From Herbinix sp. (lineage in GTDB: Bacteria > Bacillota > Clostridia > Lachnospirales > Lachnospiraceae), in NCBI GenBank assembly GCA_029238935.1, contig JAQZBN010000036.1, forward strand, positions 1-37,517: a stretch of DNA of 37,517 bases, in the 5' to 3' direction. The notes under the pieces are model-generated. The model worked only from the letters and a program-made list of their open reading frames with translations. It was not told the DNA's origin and made no database searches. Shown one piece after another: positions 1 to 8,065 of this stretch; the stretch's first letter is position 1, and each line of letters begins with the position of its first letter. Both the position numbers and the translations under genes were made by a program.

Positions 1-485
1 AAATCATAATTCTGAATGTCCTTATTTTTTTCCAAAGGAAGCTTTGGGATCACTCTGGCGAAGATAAGCTGCAAAAGTGCACTGCATACATTCCGATCCG
101 ATAGTGCATAGCGTTCCTTGTCCAATTCCCCCAGGGCATATGCTACATTTTCATGCAAATCCTCACAAAGGATAAATGGATTGGTCGGATAATATCTTGT
201 AATTGTCTTAAAATACTCACCTGTCAGGTTTAAACTGCAGATCACCAGTAGAATTCGACAGGGTGACTGTGAGTTACAGGCATCAAAGCGATGGATGGTG
301 TTAGGAAATACTATTGCTAAATCGCCCTGCTTAAGTTCTTTGCTCTGATCATTAATAGTAACTTCAATCGTACCACTAAGTACATATAACATCTCCAGCT
401 GACTGTGAAGATGTGCTGGAAAATGAAAATCGTCTGCATAGATAATTCTTAATTCATTCTGAAAAGTTTCATAGAAAGGTGTCAT
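1..485 (-). CDS. AraC-family regulator, N-terminal cupin part (cut by window edge)
   Basis: Reading the minus strand from an ATG at 485-483 gives an open frame of about 161 residues that runs off the left edge. It starts MTPFYETFQNELRI and contains a cupin-type sugar-sensing segment: HFPAHLHSQLEMLYVLSG, then QGDLAIVFPNTIHRF. This is the usual N-terminal half of AraC/XylS regulators of sugar genes. The C-terminal helix-turn-helix half would lie outside the window, so the AraC assignment rests on the cupin pattern and on the divergent position next to a sugar-oxidoreductase gene at 627. It probably controls that operon in response to a carbohydrate. It could also be a stand-alone cupin protein, though the divergent position favours a regulator. 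Confidence 0.75.
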   Translation of the reverse strand, partial: MTPFYETFQNELRIIYADDFHFPAHLHSQLEMLYVLSGTIEVTINDQSKELKQGDLAIVFPNTIHRFDACNSQSPCRILLVICSLNLTGEYFKTITRYYPTNPFILCEDLHENVAYALGELDKERYALSDRNVCSALLQLIFARVIPKLPLEKNKDIQNYD

Positions 486-626
486 ACTTACTATCCCCAA
501 GAGTGCAATATTTGTCTGGTTTTATATGTTATCTGTCAAGCATTATATCATTTATTTTCATATAATTCAAATATAGAGTAGAGACAAAAAAGCAATATAA
601 AATATAGAAAGAAAGAGGTTATGAGT
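486..626. promoter_or_regulatory. Divergent promoter region between araC-like gene and Gfo/Idh gene
   Basis: This AT-rich spacer of about 140 bp sits between two divergent genes. A TATAAT at 561-566 suits a -10 box for the rightward gene, but no good -35 box lies 16-18 bp upstream, as is common for promoters that need an AraC-type activator. The activator dependence is inference. Confidence 0.35.
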
Positions 627-1682
627 ATGGGACATAAGCTTGCGATTATCGGATACGGCGGTATGGGGGATTGGCACTACAGAAGTGTAAGAGATTCCAT
701 CGAATCTATTGATGTTAAGGGTATTTATGATGTGAGAGAAGAGGTCTATGAAAAGGCTGAGGCAAATGGATTGTATGTATATCGGAGTGTAGAAGAACTA
801 ATAAAAGATCCAGAGATAGATATGGTAACCATTGCGGTACCGAACAATTTCCATAAGGATTATGCAATCCAGTGTCTACGGGGCGGTAAGCATGTAATCT
901 GTGAAAAGCCGGTCACCATGAATGCAGAAGAACTTAGAGAGATTATGGCTGTTGCAAAGGAAACAAATCGTTTATTTACAATCCATCAAAACCGTAGATG
1001 GGACAGGGATTATAAGATCATTCAAAAGATATTAGGAGATGATACGATTGGACGCCCTTACTATATTGAAAGTCGTGTTCTGGGTTCAGGAAGAGCAATG
1101 CATGGCTGGAGAGGATATAAGATCAACGGTGGAGGTATGGTTTATGACTGGGGAGTTCATTTGTTTGACCAAATGCTTAACTTAATTGATAGTCCAGTGG
1201 TATCCGTTGCTCCTCATTTGGTGAATGCATTTAATGAAGAAGTGGATGATAATTTTAAAGCTCTATTGGTGTTTGAGAATGGTATCTCTGCATTAATTGA
1301 GGTTGCAACCAACTGCTTTATTAACCTGCCCCGCTGGCATGTTTGCGGAACGGAAGGAACCGCAGTAATTCATGACTGGGAGTGCAACGGTGAGATTGTA
1401 ACCTTAGCCAACAAGGGTGAATTAAAGTGGGAAAATGATATTGTATACACCGCTGCAGGCCCTACCAGAACCATGGCACCCAGACCGGATGAAACAAAGA
1501 AGAAACTGCCTCTTCCTGAAGTAGTTACTTCCTGGTCAGACTACTATAATAATATCGTAGACGTTCTTGATCATGGAGCTGAACTGATCGTAAAACCGGA
1601 GCAAGCACTTCGTGTCATGAGTCTGATCGATCTGATCTTTGAAGCGGCAAGAGAAAGCAAACCGGTATCCTGTAGAATCTAA
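627..1682 (+). CDS. Gfo/Idh/MocA-family oxidoreductase 1
   Basis: A 351-aa NAD(P)-dependent sugar or inositol-type dehydrogenase, predicted cytoplasmic. The N-terminal Rossmann motif GYGGMGDWH is at about residues 8-16. The family EKP motif (ICEKPVTMN) holds the conserved Lys at about residue 94, followed by the usual C-terminal alpha/beta domain with HQNRRWDRDY and a GGGMVYDWGVHLFDQ segment, where the His is a normal family catalytic position. The ATG at 627 is preferred over the ATG at 621 because AGAGG at 614-618 is only 2 nt from 621 but 8 nt from 627. The gene leads a run with a ThuA-like gene 39 bp downstream and faces an AraC-type regulator. The substrate cannot be read from sequence; candidates are hexoses, their 3-keto forms or inositols. 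Confidence 0.88.
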   Translation: MGHKLAIIGYGGMGDWHYRSVRDSIESIDVKGIYDVREEVYEKAEANGLYVYRSVEELIKDPEIDMVTIAVPNNFHKDYAIQCLRGGKHVICEKPVTMNAEELREIMAVAKETNRLFTIHQNRRWDRDYKIIQKILGDDTIGRPYYIESRVLGSGRAMHGWRGYKINGGGMVYDWGVHLFDQMLNLIDSPVVSVAPHLVNAFNEEVDDNFKALLVFENGISALIEVATNCFINLPRWHVCGTEGTAVIHDWECNGEIVTLANKGELKWENDIVYTAAGPTRTMAPRPDETKKKLPLPEVVTSWSDYYNNIVDVLDHGAELIVKPEQALRVMSLIDLIFEAARESKPVSCRI

Positions 1683-1721
1683 GATAAATGATAAATAAAT
1701 ATAGATAGGGAGGAATGGAGT

Positions 1722-2453
1722 ATGAAATCAGAGAAAAAAGTATTAATATTACAAGGCGGATGGGATGGTCATGAGCCACAGCTGACATCAAAACGTTTCG
1801 CAGGGCTATTAGAAAAACATGGATATACATGCAAAATATCCGATACCTTAGAAGTTCTTGGCAATCTGGAGGAGCTATTAGAGCTGGATCTGATAGTGGC
1901 TTGCTGGACAATGGGCCATATCGATAATGAATATGTTAAGAATATCTCAATTGCAGTGGGGAAAGGTGTTGGTTTAGCAGGCTGTCATGGTGGTATGTGT
2001 GATTCCTTCCGAGAAAATACGGAGTGGCAGTTTATTACCGGTGGACAATGGGTTAGTCATCCCGGCGGTGATGGAATTGATTATATGGTACATATCAATA
2101 AAGGTTCCAGTCCAATTACAGAGGGCATAGAAGATTTTCCTGTTTGCAGTGAGCATTATTATCTGCACATTGATCCTGCAATCGAAGTGTTGGCAACCAC
2201 AAGATTTCCAGTAGTAAATTATTATCATGTATCCAATAAACCGGTAGATATGCCGGTTGCATGGACAAAATTCTGGGGTAATGGAAGAGTGTTCTATACT
2301 TCCTTAGGTCATCATGACGATGTGTTTGATAAATCTCCGTCGGCAGAGGTTCTCATGGAACGGGGTATGCTCTGGGCAGCGGAGGGAAAACCTTATGCAA
2401 TCAACCAAGAACTAACTACAGATCGCTTTGAGAATCAAGCAAAGATGTACTAA
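1722..2453 (+). CDS. ThuA-like protein (trehalose-utilisation family) 1
   Basis: A 243-aa cytoplasmic protein with the class I amidotransferase-like fold of the ThuA family (Pfam ThuA). Family landmarks are GCHGGMCDSFRE at about residues 86-97, GGQWVSHPGG, PITEGIEDFPVCSEHYYLH and, near the end, WTKFWGNGRVFYTSLGHHDDVF. The ribosome site GGGAGGAATGGAGT directly precedes the ATG. In Agrobacterium ThuA works with the Gfo/Idh protein ThuB in oxidising disaccharides to 3-keto forms. The gene is flanked here by two Gfo/Idh genes, which supports a similar partnership, but the exact reaction is unknown. A second, divergent ThuA paralogue lies at 19537-20319. Confidence 0.85.
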   Translation: MKSEKKVLILQGGWDGHEPQLTSKRFAGLLEKHGYTCKISDTLEVLGNLEELLELDLIVACWTMGHIDNEYVKNISIAVGKGVGLAGCHGGMCDSFRENTEWQFITGGQWVSHPGGDGIDYMVHINKGSSPITEGIEDFPVCSEHYYLHIDPAIEVLATTRFPVVNYYHVSNKPVDMPVAWTKFWGNGRVFYTSLGHHDDVFDKSPSAEVLMERGMLWAAEGKPYAINQELTTDRFENQAKMY

Positions 2454-2486
2454 TATTTAATATATTTTATCTAGGAAACCAGATCA

Positions 2487-2520
2487 AGATATAAAACTAT
2501 ATCGATATAAAATTATATCT
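2487..2520. promoter_or_regulatory. 34-bp imperfect inverted repeat, possible operator
   Basis: The 222-bp gap between the ThuA gene and the second Gfo/Idh gene holds an inverted repeat centred at 2503/2504. Fourteen of 17 positions in the arms are complementary, and the core TATATCGATATA (2498-2509) is a perfect palindrome. There is no T-run, so it is more like an operator or mRNA hairpin than a terminator. What binds it is unknown. Confidence 0.4.
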
Positions 2521-2675
2521 ATGAAAATGATATTTATGTAAAACAGCTTACATCCATAGGGGTAAGTGCAATTATGATATAAAACCGTTGGATCAATGCA
2601 GTGGTAATGAAAATTATTATACGAGAAATATGATTTAGATAAGAAGTAAGTTTCTTATTACAGAAGGAGGTTTCT

Positions 2676-3782
2676 ATGAGTAAAGTAAAGGTTGCGATGG
2701 TCGGAGTTGGAGCCATCAGCGGAATTTATCTTGAGAATATCACGCAGGTATTTAAGGAATTAGAACTTGTTGGAGTTTGCGACTTGATCAGAGAGAGAGC
2801 AGAAGCCGCAAAGGAAAAATATAAGATAAATAAAATCTATGATACAATGTATGACGCATTTGCCGATGATGAGGTAGATATTGTACTTAATCTGACCAGA
2901 CCTTATGAGCATTTTGAGGTAACCAAGGAAGCTTTGAAGGCTGGTAAACACGTATATACAGAAAAACCCTTAGGAGCTAATTTTCAAGAGGGAAAAGAAT
3001 TAGTGAAGCTTGCTCTAGAGAAGAATTTAATGATTGGCGGAGCACCAGATACGTTCCTTGGCTCAGGAATTCAAACCTGTCGTAAAATAATTGATGATGG
3101 TTTCATTGGTCAGCCAATTGGTGCAGCAGCATTTATGATCTGTAGGGGACATGAAACCTGGCATCCGGATCCGGAATTTTATTATAAAGCTGGAGGCGGT
3201 CCAATGATGGATATGGGTCCGTATTATGTGACAGCACTAATCAACCTTCTGGGTGGTGTATCCGGTGTTACAGGCATTACAAAGAAAAGTTTTGAAAAAC
3301 GTATGATAACCAGTCAGCCTAAGCGTGGAACTGTCATTGATGTAGAGGTTCCTACTTATATTACAGGAATCTTAAACTTCGATAATGGAGCTGTAGGAAC
3401 AATTTTTACCACGTTTGATGTACATTATAAGCAGCAGGCAAGATTTGAGATTTATGGATCCAAAGGAACCTTGATTGTTCCGGACCCGAACAATTTTGGG
3501 GGACCGATTAAGCTGTTTACTCCAGAGGATGGAGAGTATAAGGAGATGCCACTGTTATTCGATTATAAAGAGAATTCCCGTGGGTTAGGTCTGGCCGATA
3601 TGGCAAAAGCGTTACAAACCGGCCGAGATTTCCGCGCCAATACACAGCAGATTTTTCATGTTCTTGAGGTTTTAACTAGCTTTGAGAAAAGCAGTAATCA
3701 AGGAGCATACTTAGATTTAGAAACAAGCTATCAGAGAGGACTGCCTATGGTTTCCAATGAACTTCATGGTATTTTAGACTGA
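2676..3782 (+). CDS. Gfo/Idh/MocA-family oxidoreductase 2
   Basis: A 368-aa NAD(P)-dependent dehydrogenase of the Gfo/Idh/MocA family. It has a Rossmann start VGVGAISGIYLENI and the EKP motif VYTEKPLGAN with Lys at about residue 97. A C-terminal substrate domain carries GGGPMMDMGPYYVTAL, in which the usual family His of the GGxxxDxGxH pattern is replaced by Tyr. The ribosome site AAGGAGG lies 6 nt before the ATG and is close to ideal. It follows the ThuA gene after a 222-bp gap that contains a large inverted repeat, so it may have its own control. It is clearly a different paralogue from the gene at 627. The substrate is unknown. Confidence 0.88.
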   Translation: MSKVKVAMVGVGAISGIYLENITQVFKELELVGVCDLIRERAEAAKEKYKINKIYDTMYDAFADDEVDIVLNLTRPYEHFEVTKEALKAGKHVYTEKPLGANFQEGKELVKLALEKNLMIGGAPDTFLGSGIQTCRKIIDDGFIGQPIGAAAFMICRGHETWHPDPEFYYKAGGGPMMDMGPYYVTALINLLGGVSGVTGITKKSFEKRMITSQPKRGTVIDVEVPTYITGILNFDNGAVGTIFTTFDVHYKQQARFEIYGSKGTLIVPDPNNFGGPIKLFTPEDGEYKEMPLLFDYKENSRGLGLADMAKALQTGRDFRANTQQIFHVLEVLTSFEKSSNQGAYLDLETSYQRGLPMVSNELHGILD

Positions 3783-3885
3783 TTTTAAAAAAACTTATAT
3801 AAAATTCCCTAGAATTGAATTAATTTAATTTATTATGGAAATAATGAGATTAATGCTAAATTAAGTAAATTCTAGGAGGATTTCA

Positions 3886-4566
3886 ATGAAAGCTTTAGTT
3901 AGATTTTTGACTTTAACCTTACTTGTACTAATGTTAACAGCATGTGCCAATGATAAGGACGATGCAGGAGATACCCCTGATACGGGGAACAATGCAGGTG
4001 ACACCGATAATAATGCTGGTGATACCGATGATACTGCGGATGATACCGACGATACTGCAGGTGATACCGATGATACTGCAGGTGATACGGATGATACCCC
4101 GGACACAGGAGATGCTACACCGGATACTGTAACCACAGCATCGATCGTGGATACGTCAGAAGCTTTTGAAAAAGCAATCAGCAATACCGGAACATGGATT
4201 ATCGCTCTTACGAAAGATCTTACCGTTGATAAAGAGATTACCTTAGATGGCGAATTTAAGAATGGTAAGAAAGATGATGCTGGTAATGATCAAATTCAAC
4301 GTAAAGTTGCTCTTTATGCACAGGATGAAGAACGTAACATTACAGCAAGATATACACTGACCGCTCCTAAATTTACCATTAATAGCCCTGAAGCAAGTAT
4401 TCAGCATGGAACCTTCAAAGGTGATTTATATGTTAATGTAGAAAACTTTAAGCTGGTAGACGCTACTGTTGATGGTAATGTATTTTTTACCAAGGAAGAG
4501 TATAAGACAAGTTTTGCAATGGATGAGACCAGTAAGGTAACTGGAAAACAAGAAGTACAACAGTAA
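3886..4566 (+). CDS. Asp/Thr-repeat surface lipoprotein, unknown function
   Basis: A 226-aa predicted lipoprotein. The signal peptide ends in the lipobox LTAC (Cys20). It is followed by about 55 residues of a flexible acidic linker made of repeated GDTDDTA units, then a C-terminal domain of about 140 residues rich in short beta segments (for example GTFKGDLYVNVENFKLVDATVDGNVFF). That pattern suits a right-handed beta-helix or bactofilin-like stack, but no family is recognised with confidence. The ribosome site AGGAGG is 5 nt before the ATG. The stop codon lies inside a 20-bp tandem repeat (4545-4625), so the last residues (KQEVQQ) come from the duplicated unit. It is probably anchored outside the membrane and may be linked to the following redox genes only by position. 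Confidence 0.75.
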   Translation: MKALVRFLTLTLLVLMLTACANDKDDAGDTPDTGNNAGDTDNNAGDTDDTADDTDDTAGDTDDTAGDTDDTPDTGDATPDTVTTASIVDTSEAFEKAISNTGTWIIALTKDLTVDKEITLDGEFKNGKKDDAGNDQIQRKVALYAQDEERNITARYTLTAPKFTINSPEASIQHGTFKGDLYVNVENFKLVDATVDGNVFFTKEEYKTSFAMDETSKVTGKQEVQQ

Positions 4567-4625
4567 AACAAGAAGTACAATAGTAAAACAAGAAGAACAA
4601 CAGTAAAAACAAGAAGTACAACAGT
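4545..4625. repeat. Tandem repeat, four copies of a 20-21 bp unit
   Basis: The unit AAAACAAGAAGTACAACAGT occurs four times in a row at 4545-4564, 4565-4584, 4585-4604 and 4605-4625. The last copy has one extra A, and two other copies carry single substitutions. The first copy encodes the last codons of the lipoprotein, and its junction with copy 2 makes the TAA stop. The unit length is not a multiple of three, so the copies cannot extend the protein in frame. Confidence 0.9.
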
Positions 4626-4640
4626 AAAAACAATTCAAAT

Positions 4641-4680
4641 AAGCTGCTGTCATGACTGATCATTGGTTGTGCAGCAGCTT
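4641..4680 (+). terminator. Hairpin terminator after the lipoprotein gene
   Basis: AAGCTGCTG at 4641-4649 pairs with CAGCAGCTT at 4672-4680 around a 22-nt loop and is followed by an A/T-rich tail with only short T-runs. It is likely the end of the lipoprotein transcript, though weaker than a textbook terminator. Confidence 0.55.
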
Positions 4681-4986
4681 AATTTAGATTTTAACAAGCT
4701 GATGTTTTGAAAATTTCCAAACTATGTGAAAAAAATAGTGTAAATCATCATAAATTATACGAAAAGCTACCATTTTTAGATTATAGATAAAAATTCTCAT
4801 TATGGAAGAAAAGTGGGGATTTTGGTGGTATTTACATATTTGTATATATATGTTACTATTTTTTTAAATTTGATATATTCAAATCAAAAAAATTATGGTA
4901 TACTGATTACATTAGAGTCAATTTTTTATGAGGTTTTATTAACAGGGGCATTTTTACAATACATTGTTAATAAGATAACAAATTTA
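4681..4986 (+). promoter_or_regulatory. Long AT-rich leader upstream of the NADH dehydrogenase gene
   Basis: No gene is seen in this stretch. It contains an inverted repeat ATTTGA-TATAT-TCAAAT at 4868-4884 and, just downstream, an extended -10-like element TGGTATACT at 4896-4904. These could form an extra promoter or an operator site for the redox operon. The main promoter is at 4987-5015. Confidence 0.3.
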
Positions 4987-5015
4987 TTGACGAATTGTGT
5001 CGATTTTGGTACAAT
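4987..5015 (+). promoter_or_regulatory. Sigma-A promoter of the electron-transfer operon
   Basis: TTGACG at 4987-4992 and TACAAT at 5010-5015 are separated by exactly 17 bp. Transcription would start near 5022, giving a short leader with ribosome site AAGGAGA before the ATG at 5044. Each hexamer differs from consensus at one position, so a fairly strong constitutive promoter is expected. Confidence 0.75.
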
Positions 5016-5043
5016 GCAATTGTAAGAATAGTAAGGAGAACAT

Positions 5044-7047
5044 ATGGAAAAGAGAATTGTTATTGTTGGCGCCGGTTATGCAGGCATATTAACGGCGAAA
5101 AAATTAGCAAAAAAATTTAAGAAACAGAATGATGTCAGTATTACAATTATTGACAAAAATCCATTTCACACCATGCTTACAGAGCTTCATGAAGTTGCAG
5201 CAAATCGTGTGGATGAGGACAGTATTAAGATCAGTCTGAAAAAGGTTTTTGCAGGTCGAAAAGTGAACGTTAAACTTGATACGGTTACTTCGATTGATTT
5301 TGCTAAAAAGAATGTAATCGGTGCGAATGAGTCGTATCAGTATGATTACTTAGTATTATCTGCAGGTTCAAAGCCTACTTTCTATGGTGTACCGGGAGCA
5401 GAGGAGTTCTCCTATAAGCTATGGTCCTATGAAGATGCGATTGTGTTGAGAGAGCATATACAAAACACTTTCTTTAAAGCATCCTGTGAGCCAAAGAAAG
5501 AAGAAAGAAAACGCATGCTTACCTTCTATGTTGTTGGTGCCGGATTTACTGGTGTCGAGATGATAGGTGAACTTGCTGAATATGTACCAATTCTTTGTGA
5601 GAAGTATGGTATTGATCGTAATGAAGTTTCTATGTTTAACGTAGATGGATTAAGCAGACCAATTCCGAACCTTCCAGAGAAGCTTTCGGATAAGGTTACC
5701 AGACGTCTGAACAAGATGGGCGTTCAGTTAATACTTAATGCTATGGTATCCAGCATCGGTAGCGATTATATAGAATTAAAACAAAACGATAAAATTATGC
5801 ACAATGCAGCAGGAACCGTAATCTGGGCAGCAGGTATTCAGAGTGCCGATATTACAAAAGATGCTGGTGCTTCCTTAGAATTAACCCGTGGAGGACGGAT
5901 TCAAGTAGATTCCTACCTTCGTTCTACCAAAGATCAGAATGTATATGTTATCGGTGATAACATGTATTTTGTTCCGGAGGGGGAAGAACGTGCAGTACCT
6001 CAGATGGTAGAGAACTGCGAGCAAAGTGCTGATGTTGCTGCTCATAATATCGTAGCTTCCATGAAGGGACAGGAAAACAACTTGAAAGTATACAAACCTG
6101 CTTTCCATGGTGTAATGGTTTGTATCGGTGGACGTTATGGTGTTGCCCATGTTGGTTTACCGAATCATTTCTTCAGCTTACCATCCTTCTTTGCAATGTT
6201 TGCAAAGCATTTTATTAATATCGTATATTTTATTCAGGTTCTTGGCTGGAATAAGATTTTTAGTTATATCAAACATGAATTCTTTACAATCAGAAACTGC
6301 AGAAGCTTTGTAGGTGGTCATTTCTCTAATAGAACTCCAAGCTTCTTGTTAGTTGCTTTAAGAGTATGGTTGGGTGCAATTTGGTTGTTTGAAGGTATCA
6401 TGAAGGTTGTGGAGGGTTGGTTTAATGCTCCAAAGCTTACTGGGTTCTTCGGTGGAGCCGATGCTTGGTATAACAGCATCCTGAATGCAGGTGCAGCAGG
6501 TGCTGACGCAGTATCCGCAGCAACAACAGCTGCAGCAGAATCAACCGATGCAGTAACTGCAGCTACTGGCGCAGCAGGCGAAGCTGCAGCAGCAGTAGGA
6601 AAAGTTTTACTTGATTTTAACTTCTTAGGATTAATTAAAGTTATCTTTGTTAGCGGAAAAGAATTAGCGGAATCAACCATCAGTGATTATGCATTCAAAT
6701 TAGATATTCCTGCAATGAACTGGTTTGTTGAAAAGTTGATTTTTCCTTACGATGGTGTACAGTTGGCAATGCAGATCTTTATCGTTGTTGCTGAGATCTT
6801 AATTGGTCTTGCATTAATTGGTGGTTTATTCACAACACCTGCAGCTGCTTTCTCATTGATACTACAATTTATGTTTGTATGTACTACTGGTTTATACTTA
6901 GGAACCTTCTGGATGATTTTCGCGGGAATCGCTGTATTAATAGGAGCTGGCAGAACCTTCGGTCTTGACTACTATGCAATGCCTGCATTAAAGAAATTCT
7001 GGAAGAGATTACCATTTGTTAGAAAGTTGTATATCTATAATGACTAA
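5044..7047 (+). CDS. ndh2: Type II NADH dehydrogenase fused to a DoxX-like membrane domain (Ndh2 of an EET-type locus)
   Basis: A 667-aa protein. Residues 1 to about 410 are a two-dinucleotide flavoenzyme: an FAD site VGAGYAG near residue 7, a second GxGxxG (VVGAGFTGVEMIGEL) at about 160-175 for NADH, and the C-terminal FAD motif VYVIGDN at about 300. Residues about 433-650 add membrane helices resembling a DoxX domain (near 433-455, 575-597, 600-617 and 620-640). Between the first two helices lies an Ala-rich insert at about 482-522. Ordinary NDH-2 enzymes are about 400 aa and lack such a domain. The Listeria Ndh2 of the flavin-based electron transfer locus has a similar added membrane region. 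The enzyme probably passes electrons from cytoplasmic NADH to a quinone made by the next two gene products. The 3' end overlaps the next gene by 8 nt, which suggests translational coupling. Confidence 0.88.
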   Translation: MEKRIVIVGAGYAGILTAKKLAKKFKKQNDVSITIIDKNPFHTMLTELHEVAANRVDEDSIKISLKKVFAGRKVNVKLDTVTSIDFAKKNVIGANESYQYDYLVLSAGSKPTFYGVPGAEEFSYKLWSYEDAIVLREHIQNTFFKASCEPKKEERKRMLTFYVVGAGFTGVEMIGELAEYVPILCEKYGIDRNEVSMFNVDGLSRPIPNLPEKLSDKVTRRLNKMGVQLILNAMVSSIGSDYIELKQNDKIMHNAAGTVIWAAGIQSADITKDAGASLELTRGGRIQVDSYLRSTKDQNVYVIGDNMYFVPEGEERAVPQMVENCEQSADVAAHNIVASMKGQENNLKVYKPAFHGVMVCIGGRYGVAHVGLPNHFFSLPSFFAMFAKHFINIVYFIQVLGWNKIFSYIKHEFFTIRNCRSFVGGHFSNRTPSFLLVALRVWLGAIWLFEGIMKVVEGWFNAPKLTGFFGGADAWYNSILNAGAAGADAVSAATTAAAESTDAVTAATGAAGEAAAAVGKVLLDFNFLGLIKVIFVSGKELAESTISDYAFKLDIPAMNWFVEKLIFPYDGVQLAMQIFIVVAEILIGLALIGGLFTTPAAAFSLILQFMFVCTTGLYLGTFWMIFAGIAVLIGAGRTFGLDYYAMPALKKFWKRLPFVRKLYIYND

Positions 7048-8020
7048 TAATAACTTAAATAAGAGTGAAAATACCGAAGGAATGAAGTATGATGAGGCAC
7101 TTTTGCTTGTGAGAAGTGAGATGGACAGAACACTGTCCAAATCACCACTCATCATCCGTGAATACACGAAGCATCTTGCAGCCTCTCAAGGTAAATTTAT
7201 TCGAGCTGTCTCTGTACTGATATGTGCAGAAGATAAAGAAGGTTTCATTCATCCCAATGCAATAAAGATTGCAGCAGCGATTGAACTTCTTCATCTGGCA
7301 ACATTGGTTCATGACGATATAATTGATAATGCTGATTTACGCAGGGGTGAAGTTACGCTCCAAAAGAAATACGGTAAGAGAACAGCAGTTATTTGTGGCG
7401 ATTATCTCTTAAGTGTTGCTCTTACTATGGCGGCTTCTATTCCGAATAAGCAGGATTATTTAAGCATTGATATGCCTGATTATGTGGGTAAAGTTTGTCT
7501 TGGTGAATTAAATCAACACGTAAATAATGGGAATATCAATTTATCCTTCTATCAATATTTAAAAATCATATCAGGTAAGACAGCCGCACTGTTTGAAGCT
7601 TCTTTTTTTGCCGGTGCAATATTTTCCGGCAGCAATGAGGTAGAAGCTAAAAAATACAGAAACTTAGGAAATTATATTGGGATGATATTCCAGTTAACCG
7701 ATGACTGTATTGATTTTGAAAATACGGTTGAAGATGCTAATAAACCGGTGCAATCAGATTTCGAACAGGGTGTGATTACCCTACCATTAATTCATGCGTT
7801 AAAGAAACTCAAGGATTTCAAAGAGAAGGCGTTGAATGGTGGAATTAATCGAGCTGAAATCAACGAAGCAGTCGAAAAAACCGGTGGACTTTCGTTTACC
7901 CGTATGGTTGTTAAGAAATATTTCAACAAATCAATGCGTATTATAAATGAGCTTGATTTGACTGATCATAAAAAAGAGATGCTGATTTCAATATTAAACA
8001 AAGCCTCTCGACTTGCGTAA
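7040..8020 (+). CDS. Polyprenyl diphosphate synthase (DmkB-like)
   Basis: A 326-aa trans-isoprenyl diphosphate synthase. Both Asp-rich motifs are present: LVHDDIIDNADLRRG with D92, D93 and D96, and QLTDDCIDFE with D221, D222 and D225. It should extend farnesyl or geranyl diphosphate to the long tail of a quinone. The ATG at 7040 lies inside the last codons of the NADH dehydrogenase gene (8-nt overlap). The alternative ATG at 7082 has its ribosome site too close. Its place directly before a UbiA-type prenyltransferase matches dmkB of the Listeria electron-transfer locus, where a dedicated demethylmenaquinone is made. The chain length cannot be read safely from the sequence. Confidence 0.88.
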   Translation: MTNNNLNKSENTEGMKYDEALLLVRSEMDRTLSKSPLIIREYTKHLAASQGKFIRAVSVLICAEDKEGFIHPNAIKIAAAIELLHLATLVHDDIIDNADLRRGEVTLQKKYGKRTAVICGDYLLSVALTMAASIPNKQDYLSIDMPDYVGKVCLGELNQHVNNGNINLSFYQYLKIISGKTAALFEASFFAGAIFSGSNEVEAKKYRNLGNYIGMIFQLTDDCIDFENTVEDANKPVQSDFEQGVITLPLIHALKKLKDFKEKALNGGINRAEINEAVEKTGGLSFTRMVVKKYFNKSMRIINELDLTDHKKEMLISILNKASRLA

Positions 8021-8065
8021 CAGAATTGGATATTTTCGTAAGAAAGAAACATTGCGAAAATACTA

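Noticed and set aside
3861..4184. Antisense Ser/Val-rich frame opposite the lipoprotein gene
   Set aside because: It is the mirror of the GDTDDTA repeat codons and has no ribosome site or independent features.
4813..5025. 70-residue open frame upstream of the NADH dehydrogenase gene
   Set aside because: It starts with GTG without a ribosome site, consists of AT-driven hydrophobic sequence, and contains the promoter at 4987-5015.
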